A stretch of 64,000 bases of DNA from Liopterus haemorrhoidalis. Taxonomy: Eukaryota > Arthropoda > Insecta > Coleoptera > Dytiscidae. The stretch lies in contig OZ020611.1 in the NCBI GenBank assembly GCA_963971575.1, forward strand, positions 201,982,419-202,046,418. Direction: 5' to 3'. Both the position numbers and the translations under genes were made by a program. The notes beneath the pieces are model-generated. The model was not told the DNA's origin. It did not search any database and saw only the letters and a program-made list of their open reading frames with translations. How positions within the stretch are numbered: the stretch's first letter is position 1; the number at the start of each line of letters is the position of its first letter. Below are positions 24,060 through 35,809 of this stretch, one piece after another.

Positions 24060-24306
24060 CACTACCGTACTTTGTATTATATACGGTTCATTCACTCCGA
24101 ATAGTGAAGTTTCAGGTCTACAACTTCCACGGTGACCTAATCCGGATTGGGAGCGGTGATAAATTTACGATTAATGCTTATTTTTTAAAACTGTTTAATG
24201 AGGATGAGGTGATGAGGACAAATACAAATATCCATGCCTTGATCAGGATTCGAACCCGGGACCTTTAGCAGGAGAAGCTGGTCGCTTCCTCTGCGCTACT
24301 AAAGTT
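24060..24306 (-). repeat. tRNA-derived SINE, better preserved copy
   Basis: The minus strand starts TTTAGTAGCGCAGAGGAAGC (A-box region), continues to GGTCCCGGGTTCGAATCC (intact B box GGTTCGAATCC) and then ATGGATATTTGTATTTGTCC. Its body shares AATTTATCACCGCTCC and GGATTAGGTCACC with the copy at 7106-7345. It is the same family in opposite orientation. Confidence 0.75.
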
Positions 24307-24409
24307 GGTACATTAAATTAAAAAAAAAAAAAAAACAAAAAATCGAACAATACAGAAAATTTGATAAGATAATCTAAATAATAAAATTAAATTAAATCTA
24401 AATAATAAA

Positions 24410-24545
24410 AATTCAACACATTCCAATGTATTTCCTATGAATTTTTCAGATTTTTAGGTCAATCCCTCTAGAAAATATGGTGCGAAACAAAATATTTTTG
24501 GCAAAAATCAATGAATAAATTTATTTGATTTATCTGATTCCCTAT
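24410..24545 (+). repeat. AGGGTTT-family fragment
   Basis: It contains TTTTTCAGATTTTTAGGTCA, a TGGTGCGAAACAAAATATTT segment and TTGGCAAAAATCA, equivalent to the middle of the family. Both ends are missing. Confidence 0.5.
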
Positions 24546-24780
24546 TTAAAACTCTGTAAATACATATACGCTCCCACTAAAAGAAGTTCGGACGCAAATT
24601 AAAGAAAAACTTGCAAACTACAATTGACGGGCTCAGCGTAAAAGTAGCTAAAGTGACATTTTCATACTTTTTAGCAACAGGTGTGTTTATACCAAAAATT
24701 AGAGTTTCTGTACTTGCTGATACATATCAACATAAACAACTATTGATTAGATGAGTTACGTCCGTAAGTTAGTAGTTATA

Positions 24781-26049
24781 CCAGGTCTACAAGTATGAAA
24801 TGCGGATTTTTTTTTTAAATAAAACACATTAAACTCAAAATAACAGTAAAAGATTATTTATTCAAAGTATGCTCCATTAGTATAACTTCATTTTTCCCAT
24901 CTTTCAGGCAATTTGTGAATACCTCGCCAGTAGAACTCTTCCCCTTTCCCCGCAAACCATTCATCAAGCCATTCTTTCACATTTTCATATGAACAAAAGT
25001 GCTGCTCGGCAAGTGCGTGACCCATCAATGCGAACAAGTGGTAATCAGAAGGGGCCAAGTCTGGTGAGTAAGCGGCATGGGGTAGCACTTCCCATTTGAG
25101 TGCCTCCAATGTTTTGCAAACTGCTTTTGCCTTATGTGATGGAGCGTTATCGTGAAGAAAGATTACCTTGTGCTGTCTTCTTTCGTATTCTGGTCGTTTT
25201 ATGAGCAGCGAATGGTTCAATTCGATCAGTTGTTGTTGGTAGCGTTGGGTATTAACTGTTTCACCAGGTTTTAACAATTCATAATAGACCACACCCTTTT
25301 AGTCCCACCAAGTACAGAGCATTGTCTTTTTGCCAAAGCGATTCGGTCTTGCAGTTGATGTGGATGGTGAGCCTGGGTTCACCCATGATTTTTTGCGTTT
25401 GGGATTTTCAAAATAAATCCATTTTTCATCTCCAGTAATGATACGATGCAAAAAAGACTTTCTTTTGTATCGTGCAACAAAATTTCACAAGTGTTTTTGC
25501 GTTTCTCCATCTGCCTTTCATTCGCATGTGGAACCAATCTGCCGACTTTCTGGATCTTAGGTGGTTGGAAACAACTTGTTGACTAACGCCTAACTGCTCT
25601 GCTAGTTGTTTTTGTGATTGACTATCGTCTTCCTGTAGCAATGTTTCCAATTTTGTATCTTCATATTTTTTTGGAGGTTTTCCATGTTCTTTTTCTGTAA
25701 GATCAAAGTCACCACTTTTGAAACGCCGAAACCATCGTTCACACGTATCTTTCGATGGAGCATATTCACCATAAGCTTCTCGAAGCAGTCAGTATGATTC
25801 AGCAGCAGTTTTTTTCAAATAAAAACAAAACAGTAGTACTGTCCGCAAATGCTCTTTATTTGGCACAAAATTTGACATTTTTAACACAGTAAAACAAAAC
25901 TATATGATCACTTTTCAAATTATAACCTATACGCATTTGACACGTAATGATAACAACAAAACGCTATATGTGTTGAAATTTTGAACTATACACTTTGTTT
26001 GCGCGGCAAGTTTGAAAAAAAAATCCGCATTTCATACTTGTAGACCTGG
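24781..26049 (-). mobile_element. mariner transposon, nearly full length (1269 bp)
   Basis: The terminal inverted repeats are at least 28 bp, start CCAGGTCTACAAGTATGAAA, and are followed by GCGGATTT at both ends. The element is flanked by TA at 24779-24780 and 26050-26051. The length is normal for mariner, and it encodes one transposase on the minus strand. The TIRs match each other closely, so the insertion is fairly recent. It sits at the left tip of the hammerhead palindrome. Confidence 0.95.
24888..25876 (-). pseudogene. mariner transposase (DD34D), inactivated
   Basis: Read from an ATG near 25876, the conceptual protein has the N-terminal region NKEHLRTVLLFCFYL, CERWFRRFKSGDFDL, then the second helix-turn-helix QLAEQLGVSQQVVSNHL, then TGDEKWIYFENP (first catalytic D), HDNAPSHKA (second D) and YSPDLAPSDYHLF (third D, 34 residues after the second), ending near LPERWEK. 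This is the mariner DD34D layout. It has a TGA in the N-terminal part, frame changes between about 25560 and 25440, and a TAA at 25299-25301 in the WWD-KG position. It is therefore dead but could be mobilised in trans through its TIRs. Confidence 0.92.
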
Positions 26050-26098
26050 TAGGTTGAAGGCAATGGGATTCGGACCAGTCAGAAAATAAAAACAAATT

Positions 26099-26156
26099 TA
26101 TTAACTTCGCTAATGTTTCGATTTTAATTTAAATCTTCATCAGAGCTTAGTTAATA
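26099..26156 (-). ncRNA. hammerhead ribozyme, left arm of palindrome
   Basis: On the minus strand: stem I strand, CTGATGA (26143-26137), extra A, stem II GATTT/AAATC, GAAA (26119-26116), CATT, then AGCGAAGTTAATA as stem I partner. It differs from the right copy just after GAAA (CATT against AGTT). Stem III is degenerate, so activity is uncertain. Confidence 0.6.
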
Positions 26157-26247
26157 GTCACGATATAAAATAACAATTTTAAAATTAATGAAGAACACAT
26201 CATATTTTAATTTCATTAATTTTAAAATTGTTATTTTATATCGTGAC

Positions 26248-26305
26248 TATTAACTAAGCTCTGATGAAGATTTAAATTAAAATCGAAAAGTTAGCGAAGT
26301 TAATA
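26248..26305 (+). ncRNA. hammerhead ribozyme, right arm of palindrome
   Basis: Stem I strand TATTAACTAAGCT (26248-26260), core CTGATGA (26261-26267), one extra A, stem II GATTT (26269-26273) and AAATC (26280-26284) around a 6-nt loop, GAAA (26285-26288), AGTT, then AGCGAAGTTAATA (26293-26305). Stem I pairs at 11 of 13 positions with a 2-nt internal loop. Predicted cleavage would be after T26292. The stem III positions do not form a good palindrome in this copy, suggesting decay. Confidence 0.62.
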
Positions 26306-26659
26306 AATTTGTTTTTATTTTCTGACTGGTCCGAATCCCATTACCTTCAACCTATAAAAAACTATAACACATTTTTTTTTTTTTCTCTGGGTAACAAGAT
26401 GTCAACACAATTATAATCCTATCTCTTGTCACTTATACTACCTTTTCCGTTGATCTTTTCAATTACAATTCATCTGTCCAAAAAGCGTACAGTAACTTTA
26501 CCATACATGTTGGTTCCTTGAAATCAGTGCTTAACAATCCCGAGAAAGAAATTTTTTATTCTTGGCGCAAATTAAATTCAGAAATAATTTCATGGGGTTA
26601 ATATTCGATTACTTATGCGATCAGGAGAGTATGTTTATATTTTCCGAGTGAATTTTTCA

Positions 26660-26855
26660 AAGTCTTCGTATGTTTCCTATATGTGGGTTAAGCAGCTGTT
26701 ATGCATATACAGTTATGCACAGCTGTATATGCATGTTAAATTTCTCTCTCTAAAAACTCTAGGTCTAGCTGATCGGCCACAATATTCATAGATATACAGA
26801 TACATGAGTGACGGTGTAAGGATTCATTGGTTATACCTACGAAACCGTAGGTATT
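26660..26855 (+). repeat. AGGGTTT-family 3' fragment
   Basis: It contains CGTATGTTTCCTATATGTGG, CATGTTAAATTTCTCTCTC, GCTGATCGGCCACAAT, a short ACAGATACATGAGTGACGGT part and the end ATACCTACGAAACCGTAGG. It is degenerate. Confidence 0.6.
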
Positions 26856-27038
26856 CCATCTAGTTGCGAACAATATTGAGTTACAGCATCAGTCTGGAAC
26901 CTAAGTGGACATAGCTTCGAGAAATGCCTGTTTACATATACTATATATAATAAATAAGAACGAATCCATTATTTAGTTATAAAAGAGAAGAGAGCAATCA
27001 TATTTCATATCAACAAAACTTGAACATTTACTTCAAAA

Positions 27039-27359
27039 CTATTTTACTGACAATTCCAACATTTCCAACAAAACTGATTTCCCAGCATCCTTCAGTTCGA
27101 TGTTAAACCTCTGAAATTTCAACAAAAAACCACATCCAAGAGAGATTTCAATTCCTCTCAGCAGTATTGCTAGTGACATAGTACTGTTGTGCTCGACGTA
27201 CTTGTCAATACTGGTTGGATTGAGATCCTTACAGGACGAGTTGTCACAAACTGAGGTTACTAAATAATCGTTAGCAAATGGCAAGGGAGAACGAGGCGTC
27301 ATAACAGCACAATCGGATATGATTCTGATTGGTCTTTGTTTCACGACATGTGCACGCAT
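27039..27359 (-). other. unrecognised open frame of 106 codons
   Basis: This is one of the longer clean frames without repeat character, and its base composition is more balanced than its surroundings. It reads ..IISDCAVMTPRSPLPFANDY, SVCDNSSCKDLNP, MSLAILLRGIEISLGCGFLL and ends LLEMLELSVK. No signal peptide, catalytic motif or family was recognised. It could be an exon or a decayed element protein. Confidence 0.3.
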
Positions 27360-29828
27360 TTAATACATGCATGGAGTATTACAGGTGAATTACTAACTCC
27401 CTTACTGTAATTAGTTCATATTAATTGAAATTTAATTGTGCGGTTCGTACTGATGCGTTTTCAATTGGATTAATTATTAGGGTACCGATGTAGATTTCGG
27501 GATTGTTTAATTTAATTCATTCAGACAATAAATTTTGGGAAGCAGGTTCTATAAAACCAACTTGAAACAAGTAATAAAAATAAATTCAAATCAATCATGC
27601 TTTTGGGACCCTTGCTAACATTTGATAATCTACATACCTAGTTCTCTATATACCTGGGTTCGATAAATTTGCATCTTTAAAATCTACATTTTGTCCGGAA
27701 TGTGGCATGGTTGCTGGACGAGGAAATTCACTATTGTCATCGAGATTGCAAGTGTTTTTAAACATTATTACTAATGCAGAACTTCTGAAAAGGACCTATA
27801 CAAAACGTATTACCGAGAATATAGAGCTTTAAAATTACAAGAGGGTTGCTGTACTGGAGACCGCAAAACAAGTGTAACAGAGGTAGACTTGAAGCAGAAA
27901 TGTCACTAAAAATGTTGACAAATCCGATATTTTCTACAGACAAGTTAAAATTTAAAAGGTCTGCCACTATAGCTCTTAGTGTGAAACTAAATGGTGCGCA
28001 GAGCATACAGAAACGCGTGATAATTCAGTTTTTCCTGTTCTGAATTTGTGATCTATTATATTTACACCAAAAGAATGTTCCTATTCGTATTTGTGCCCTA
28101 TAGATCCTAGTATAAATTCGTAAGAAATGTAGATATTTGAATCTGAATATAAGTAATAAAGAAATCTAAAAAATAAAGAATATATTAGTAGACGGATGTT
28201 TTTAAAAGCAGGTGAAGATTTATTTTGTGTATGGTATTGAATATTGTTGCAAAATTATATAGAAATTTTTAAAGATTGGCGCAACCCTAATATCCTCATA
28301 GGTTTGATTCGATAAAATTCAAAATGCTAAAGAAAAATGCAGTCACAATTATTCTGATCATTCCCCGGTTCTAAGACTTAAATACGTTAGACTAGTATCT
28401 TTGAGACACATGAAGCAGCTGATCTATGGGGAAGGAGTAACGATCGAGAAAATCTACTTCAACATATTTTGCATGCTGCCACCCAAATCGGAACACACCT
28501 CAAACATTAGAAAATGCGACTAATTCTTTATTACGGCGCGTTCAAATTTGTATTTAAGAAGTAGGTGACCATAAAATAGTATATATAATAACAACGACTA
28601 TATTTTTTATATTTGACCCAAAACCTTTGGCACGCTAAGCAGTAACAATACTTGTGCCCTACCAAGTAATAGTAAAATCAGACGCACACAAGAAAAGCAG
28701 TTATTAAAACAGAAATTTAATATCTGTAACATTTTGAAAATGGAATTGTATTAAGGTACAATCCATCATTCCTGAAAAAACTTTTACTGTTCCAGGAAAA
28801 AAATCTCGTTACGGTGTAATTTGTGGAGAAAGAAGAATCAATATTTTAGGATCAGTTAAAAATGTGAACTTATTAGGTCAGGGCTTCCGCGTTTCGCCTT
28901 TGGGTCGACGTTAATCTTCTGTATTATTACCTTCCTGGATATTGCTTATCCCTTTATGCCGTAAAAGTACGGGAACTAATGTAAAAATATTTCCTTTATA
29001 ACTATTAAACACCGCCCTAACAGTAACAAATGTGAAGATGTGTAATAACATTTTTATACGAGATAACACGAGCCACGAAATTAATAAAGATGATAATTAT
29101 TAGGTAACCATAGATATAAGTTCTTATGGGTTTGCACATTTCAAATTAAAACACATTTTAATGTTTTAAAACCGGATTATACGATGTTTCATAACAAATT
29201 CTCTGACAAGCGTCATATAACTAAAAATAAAAAAAAAATACATTTAAATTATCACCTTTAAAATACTGCCCTTCTGCGACTACACACCACTGCAAGCATA
29301 TTTCCCACTGCTAGAAACACATGTCTAATCAGACGCATCTTGGAATTATTTACAAATATCAGTTTCCAATTTTTTTACCTCTTCAATCTTTTGCAAACAG
29401 CGTCCTTTTGCAGTTTTGGGAACAAAAAATTTCAAATGTTTTATATGTATGTGATACGTGTCGTGAAACCGCCATTTTCAATTTGCACCCGACTGCTGAG
29501 CAAGAGTTAACTAATTTAGGCCAGGATTAATGTTATGCCGAGTTAAAATTCATGACGTGCTATATAACGTATTCACAATTAAGGAATCATACCATAGTTT
29601 GCTTCACACCTTGAGTTCTGATTATTTGCTTTCCGCGTGTTATCATGTACCAACAAAATTGTTTTTGAACTTCCGTCTGTCACATATCTGTATTTATTAT
29701 TTTTAATAACAAAAATGCGGTAGTTTTCATAGAGTTTATCGCATCAAAAATTCTAAGCGTATTAATACGGTTTACATTATTATGCATTACTCGAAGTGTT
29801 TTCAGACTTTTAGTGGTCAATTCAGTGC
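27360..29828. other. AT-rich stretch, nothing recognised
   Basis: Opposed open frames at 27758-28043 and the frame at 29321-29530 show no family resemblance. No TIR or tandem array was noticed. Confidence 0.4.
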
Positions 29829-29904
29829 AACCCGTAATGCATTCCTCAATCAATCTATAGATACCCGTAATGTCTATAGATTGCTTACAGAACGCATTAC
29901 GGTT
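29829..29904. repeat. two-tier cruciform with repeated CGTAATG
   Basis: The outer arms are AACCCGTAATGC and GCATTACGGTT. The inner arms CAATCTATAGA (29851-29861) and TCTATAGATTG (29873-29883) are perfectly complementary over 11 bp, and the loop again contains CCCGTAATG. An (ATT)n run follows at 29911-29931. Confidence 0.8.
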
Positions 29905-30028
29905 CGCAAAAATTATTATTATTATTATTAATCACAGTTTTTGGAGAAGGCAGCTAATATAGTGTTTATACTCCCGAATATATAAATGTACACACAAATA
30001 AGTGATAATTATACATTACAATAGTGAG

Positions 30029-30051
30029 AAAAAAAAAAAAAAAAAAAAAAA
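30029..30051. repeat. poly-A tract of 23
   Basis: An uninterrupted A run. It lies beyond the low-coordinate end of the minus-strand RT relic, where it reads as poly-T in that element's sense, so it is not that element's tail. Confidence 0.9.
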
Positions 30052-30145
30052 CAAACTAATATTACATTACACAAAAACTATAAATATAAAGTTAGTTTGC
30101 AGAGATATGAAATTTAAAGCATAGGTAACAGTCCTTAAGAATTTA

Positions 30146-31210
30146 AAATACTTTCGCCGAAACAGCCCATCTGCGACAGTCCATAAAAAGTCCATCACGT
30201 AATTCACTCCTCATAGACAAGGCGAACAACTCTTGTCTTATAAATAAAAGCTCGGTGTCAATTTTGTTCTTAAATAAGTTTATATTTCTTGATGCAATAG
30301 CTGATACGGAAATATTATTCCACTACTCGATTTGAGAAAAAGGTTTTGCCTGATTAGCAGACGAAATTTATCTTTCTTCAGTTTGGCGCTGTAACCTCTC
30401 AATTGAGAGTTAGTATTTCTGATAAATATGCTGGGAATAGCGTCGCAGTTATAATATCCACTCAGTATTTTGTAGGTCTCGATCAAATCTGCTCTGATTC
30501 TCCTTTCTGATAAAGATAAGAGATAGGGAGACCAAATTATAAAGGCAAACTCTAATATGGGTCGCACGTAGGTTTGGTATATTTTAGAAAAATTCTTGGG
30601 CCTAAGATTTTGGAAGCTTCTCTTGATTAAATAAATGAGAGTGTTGGCCTTTTTAATAGTGTTAATTATGTGCGTTTCACATTTTAAGTCAGTTGTAACT
30701 GTTACATCAAGACCATACTGTGAACTGTCCCAAACATTCTATGTTGTTTCTCCCCACGTGTAAAACACTGCATTTTTTTGTGTTTAATTTTATGCCCCAT
30801 TGTTTTGTCTAGGTTAAAATGATGTTCAGGTCATTTTGTAGTATTCTGTGATCTGTTAATGGGTTGTTAAATATTTTCGCATCGCCTATTTTCGCATGTA
30901 GCAAGTCTGCAATGTAAGTTACAAATAAAACTAGACCAAGCACACTGCATTGCGGAACACCACTGAGCATTTTAAACGAAGTAGATTCTGACCAATTTTG
31001 ACTGAGAAGGTCCGGCCAAGAAGAAATGCTTGTATCCATATAAGTATATGTCCTCGTATACCAAAATGTTCAAGCTTCGCCAGAAGTTTATTGTGAGGTA
31101 CGGTATCGAACGCTTTAGTATAATCTAAGTACATATATAACGTCAACTGGTTTGTTTTGTTCGATGATTTGCATCCATGAATTAATATTGGTAAGCAAAT
31201 TGGCAATTAA
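30146..31210 (-). pseudogene. CR1/Jockey-like non-LTR reverse transcriptase relic
   Basis: In minus-strand order: LYMYLDYTKAFDTVPHNKLL, AKLEHFGIRGHILIWIQAFL and LGRTFSVKIG (RT blocks 2-3), SGVPQCSVLGLVLFVTYIAD (usual GVPQGSVLGPLLF.IYINDL), a decayed catalytic region near AKIF, then RPILEFAFIIWSPYL, RRIRADLIETYKILSGYYN and a C-terminal NLFKNKIDTELLFIRQELFA tail ending near 30146. Several frameshifts split it into at least four pieces, and the catalytic ADD is not preserved. The endonuclease domain is absent. Confidence 0.85.
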
Positions 31211-32924
31211 ACAAAAATGACCCATTTAACTTATCCCGCTGGCTATTATGGCAGAAAAGAAGTACAGAATTAGAGATTTTGTGAACGCAGAGAAAAACTA
31301 TATAAAATAGATATTCTGATTAATCCTTTTCAAGATAAAATTTATCCGGTTTGTTGATGAAACAGTGAAAATAGTATAAAAATCTATACGACCCTATAAA
31401 ACCTCGATATTGTTAAAGTATATACTTTAAAGAGACAATGTAACAAAACAGGTTAGGTTAGGTTGGAGCGTATTATTTGAAAATATTATCAGTAGATGAA
31501 GTACCTTTCACTGGTCACATTAAAATTTTAATTAAACAACCCTTTTATATAAAATATGTTTTACGCGAACATAAAGCAATTACTGCCGCTCTATTTGAAG
31601 TGGTGGAATTTATGAGAACAACTACTAAAGCACCAGTTTTTAACATAAGCCAGACACGGAATTATAACGTGAAAATATTCACGAAAACATTCCACCTTTG
31701 AAATGACTTGCCTCTCTGGTAAGAATTCTTCTGTTGATATATTTAAAATGCCCGACTTTTCCGAATTGTTTCCTATTTCTCTATTTTTGTTATTCACTTC
31801 ATTAATTTTCTTCTAGAAATACAAAGGCATTCAATTTACTCTAGATTGTTTTTCGCATGAAATGGTAATGTAGAAATTATGAGGGAAAGAAATATGTATA
31901 CAGTTTTATTGTGGAAAAGAAAAATGGTTTTATTTATGATGAATAAAAAATACATTCTGAAAGAAATCCATATTCGAAAGCAGAAAAATGGCCTCCATAT
32001 AAGCACTTAGTAATACCATCCTTGTTTTGAAATTGTGCAATGCCATTTAATACTAAATTTGAGTTTGGATTAATCGGTGACATTTTCATTAGTTAATAAA
32101 ATTAATGTTTTTTACATTCATCACAAAACAACATATTAATACAAATAATAATAAATTGGGCATATTGAAGTAACAATTAAAAGTTGTGAAACATAAAAGT
32201 GAAAAACCATGGAAAAATAAGTAACGAAAACTGCAGCATAGTTAAGCAATTGTCCGCTAGATATTCATCCAAGCTATAAAATGCCTTGTTAATTCGTAAG
32301 ATTTTTATTTTTATCTTGTAATTTTTCATTGATAAATCCTTATTTCACAAAAGAACATTGTAAAATTTAGTATCTAGTTGAAGACATTCTTGTATAATCA
32401 GGCCTTATTATTTTTTTTGCCACGGGTATTGTAGCTGTGAATATCTTTTTATAACTTTTTGTCCTTAATTAAAATAGATGTGCTTCAAGCAGTAAAAATG
32501 TATAGACAGGGAAATGTAAGAATATCTAAATTAATGAAAGAACTGCATTCTCTATATAAGCCAACCGCCATTAATTCAAACAACACATAGCTGTTAAAAA
32601 AAAAATCTTCCAGCATGTGAGGAATTCCCCCACGTTAGCAAGGCATAAGCAACATGAGATTGAAATTATGCATAGTATGCTGTTAATAATAATACATTTT
32701 GAGTAACTATTTGTTTTAAATTCCTGCTACTTAATATATCGACTTTGCGGATTTTGCCTCTATATGTGTTTCTTAATTTAATACTAATTTAACAACAATT
32801 TAATGAATCGTTAACAGAGACGTAAGTCTTCAGTGGAAAAAAAAAAAACAAACGTTGTGATTTAGCTTCATTGATACTCACCATATTGGCTCTGAACCTC
32901 TCTTTACTACCTTCCATGCGTCAT
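31211..32924. other. AT-rich stretch with a short AGGTT repeat
   Basis: AGGTTAGGTTAGGTTGG at 31450-31466 contains about three copies of the TTAGG unit used at insect telomeres, too short to be telomeric. An open frame at 31477-31701 (MKILSVDEVPFTGHIKILIK..) begins just after it and is unrecognised. Nothing else was identified. Confidence 0.4.
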
Positions 32925-33290
32925 TAATTTGAGTCATTATTTAAAAATTTATTATCATCTGCATAAAATATGGTTTTGACTTTATTCATATATAATGGTA
33001 GATTATTAATATAAATTATGAACAGCAGTGACCTAAAACTGAACCTTGCGGCACCCCATACTGTATCTCCAGTTCATTTGATGTTTGACCATCATTGTAT
33101 GTGTCTATATCTAAGTAGTGTTTTATATATTAGTGCTATCAGGGCTAATATTGTTACAGGATAATTTAGTAGTTAATAAACCATGTGGAACGCAATCAAA
33201 GGCTTCAGTTAGATCTAAAAACGTCGCTATGCTATGATATTTGTTCTCTAGGACCAATGCTATGTATTCAATTAAGACTAAAATAGCAAT
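32925..33290 (-). pseudogene. Jockey-like reverse transcriptase relic
   Basis: On the minus strand: SIATFLDLTEAFDCVPHGLL (RT block with the first catalytic Asp), a gap, GVPQGSVLGH then after a frameshift LFIIYINNLPLYMNKVKTIF and YADDNKFLN (catalytic YADD). The order and spacing match a LINE RT with a deletion between the blocks. It is distinct from the relic at 30.1-31.2 kb. Confidence 0.8.
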
Positions 33291-35807
33291 AATTGTCTTC
33301 AGCTCTTTCTACTACGTGTTAGGGCAGACATTAGCTTGAACTTGCTTCTTCCCACTTTATCCCTCATCTTTCGGCAGCATTTACTGTTACGTTTCGGGGT
33401 CTCCCTCTTCGGTTATGCTACAGTTTCTTGCGTCTAGTATATTTTTTTGTATCTTTGTCCATCTTGCATACACGTGCATACCTTCGCAGTTGTTCCTCTT
33501 CTATTATCTGCTTTATCAGTTTTGTATATATTCTCACCATATATTCTCGCTTATTTTCATTGCAGCTTCATACATCTGTATTGGTACAGTTATTGAATGT
33601 TATATCAATTCTGAAATGCGTACTTTGCTTTTTTAGGCATGTCACTTTCAGACAGAATATATTTATTGTGTTGAATAGTTTGTAGGTAGTTGCAGCTTTG
33701 TAGTTTTGGCCTCAAATTTGCCATTCCATGAAAATACAGCAACCAAATACTAGAACTTTTCCAGCTGTCTGCTATCCTTCTAGGTCTATTCTCATGCTTT
33801 TAGCTCGCTTTGAGATCTTTTCTGTTTCTCACCGTTCCTTAAGTAGATTTAAGTTGAAGTCCAAATATCTTTGAGCATGCTGAATGTATGTTATGCCTTT
33901 GCCATTCTGCTTAGCACATTGCTAAGGTTACCTTCAATTGTACTTATGAATTTAGTTTTCAAGTTCTTCACCCTTTATATAAAGTTTGTCCTGATTTGAT
34001 GTACCAATCCGAGTGGTATAATATAACATTTGTTGATCTGTTCTCGATGGTAATTTAAAGATGGTCCCAACATAAACATAGGGTAACATTCTTCCCGATG
34101 TTGTTGCAGGGAGCGGTGTGGTGGCCCACCAAAAACAGTTATTTTTATTTCTGACGTATAGCATGTTTAATTTTAAAAAATGCTTTGCTGATAATATGTA
34201 TAAAAGACCAGAATCTATATATAGTTCCCCTTTAATATATTTTGAAATAAACACTTAAACGATATATGGAGCCACAACTCCATAAACATTGATATATAAA
34301 ATTGATAAACGACTGTCATACATACTGTTTACGTCATTGATTCCTTCCTTTTATTTGTAATATAACTTTTTTTAGCCACACATAAATGTAAGCACCATAA
34401 TGTCTAGAAACACTTAGGATGCCACAGTATCCTGTCATGGTGGGGGTAAATAATACTTTCCTTTCGAGAATGGATCATTCCCAGGTGTTTACATTGCGGG
34501 AGGAAGGTGTTTGGATATAACCTTCCCTTTTTTTTATATCAGTCGGTGAACGGTAGCGTTAGAATCGATACCTCTAACGTGGAATTCATGAGTAAAGTTT
34601 CTTGGATAATGTAAAATGCATGAGTGCACAAAACTTAAAGGTTTCATTCCAATACTGATCGTTTGTTTGATGACGTTAAATATAAGACGAGCCAACCGAA
34701 ATTTTTTAAAATATCAATAACTTCGAGAGAGCTTTTAAAAATTCTGTTATAGATTACTCTTGGTCTAAAAGAGATATTATTTAATGGAATATATGAATTA
34801 ATGAAATATTTGGGTTTTAACCGAACTTCTACCTGAATCCTAAAATGTGAAAATCAATAATGACTAACTTTTATGAACATATCATATACTTCAGATTATA
34901 AGACTTATACGAGCTGTGGATAACGAGATTGGGCTTCTTTTAATCGAACTACATAGCGCAGATAAACGGCTTTTTTGACTTAACGTTACAAGGATGTGTT
35001 CCAGGATGTCAAGGCTGGATAATATTACTGCTAATCTAGGACATATTGGCGTCGTAATTTGAAGCGATAAAGCCAAAAACAGAGGATTGGCGGAAATATT
35101 TGGAGGCAGCTAGGCATTAAATGAACTGTTATGTCATGATAAATATATGATCTTACAAAGATCCAAAATTCGACTCCCAATCGCAGTAAATAATTTAAAA
35201 AACATAATTATTAAATCTTTAAATGAGAAATAAATAAAAGGACAATGTCAGTCGTAAGAAAGTGAATCAATAACTTCTTTAACCTAAATATAATCAATAC
35301 TAATATTTATGTTTGTGACTTATATTACTTAAATACAAAATACAGTACGGAAAGGGAACAAAAACTAGAAAATACAGCCACGACCAACATACATACAAAA
35401 CTTACTATTATACTTGTAAGGATCAGATCTAGTTCTTGGACGTCCATTGTAATATGTTACGTTAGTAACCATAAAATAATGACATATGTGTGACAGATTT
35501 TAAATAGACGAAGTAATAAATGCTTATATGTGCTTGGATTTGTGTGTTTTAATTGCTATTATCATGAACGCTATACAGCGTTCTATCATACTTAATCTTC
35601 TTGCCTTTTTTTTTCATTCGGTGTATCTATTGGAGTTTGAGTTTGGCTTGGTCGCTGACCTCTATAATTTTTTCCAGTTGTTTCTACAATATGCTCAAAA
35701 AACAAGGCGTCTAGATAGCCATGGAATTTATTTATCTTTAAATTAGTCCAAGCTTGAGGTTACATTCAAAACAAACATACATTTGTAAAAAGATATATTT
35801 GCTTTTG
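33291..35807. other. stretch with nothing recognised
   Basis: Open frames at 33415-33685, 33952-34254, 34891-35076 and 35528-35746 carry no recognised domain. The 33415-33636 frame is hydrophobic but has no family resemblance. Confidence 0.4.
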
Positions 35808-35809
35808 TA

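Larger units (their letters stand above)
26050..26354. mobile_element. near-perfect palindrome with a hammerhead ribozyme in each arm
   Basis: Arms 26050-26192 and 26212-26354 (143 bp each) are inverted copies with only a few mismatches around a 19-bp spacer. Each arm carries a hammerhead core. The outer tip reads TATAGGTTGAAGG, and the arm appears to extend a few bases past the mariner insertion into its left flank, so the mariner landed at the TA in the palindrome tip. There is no coding sequence. The arm sequence differs from the element at 20850-21605, but the plan is the same. Confidence 0.75.

Noticed and set aside
31450..31466. TTAGG-type repeats as a telomere or interstitial telomeric array
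   Set aside because: Only about three units, and the AGGTT word is common in insect repeats; too short to support a telomeric origin.
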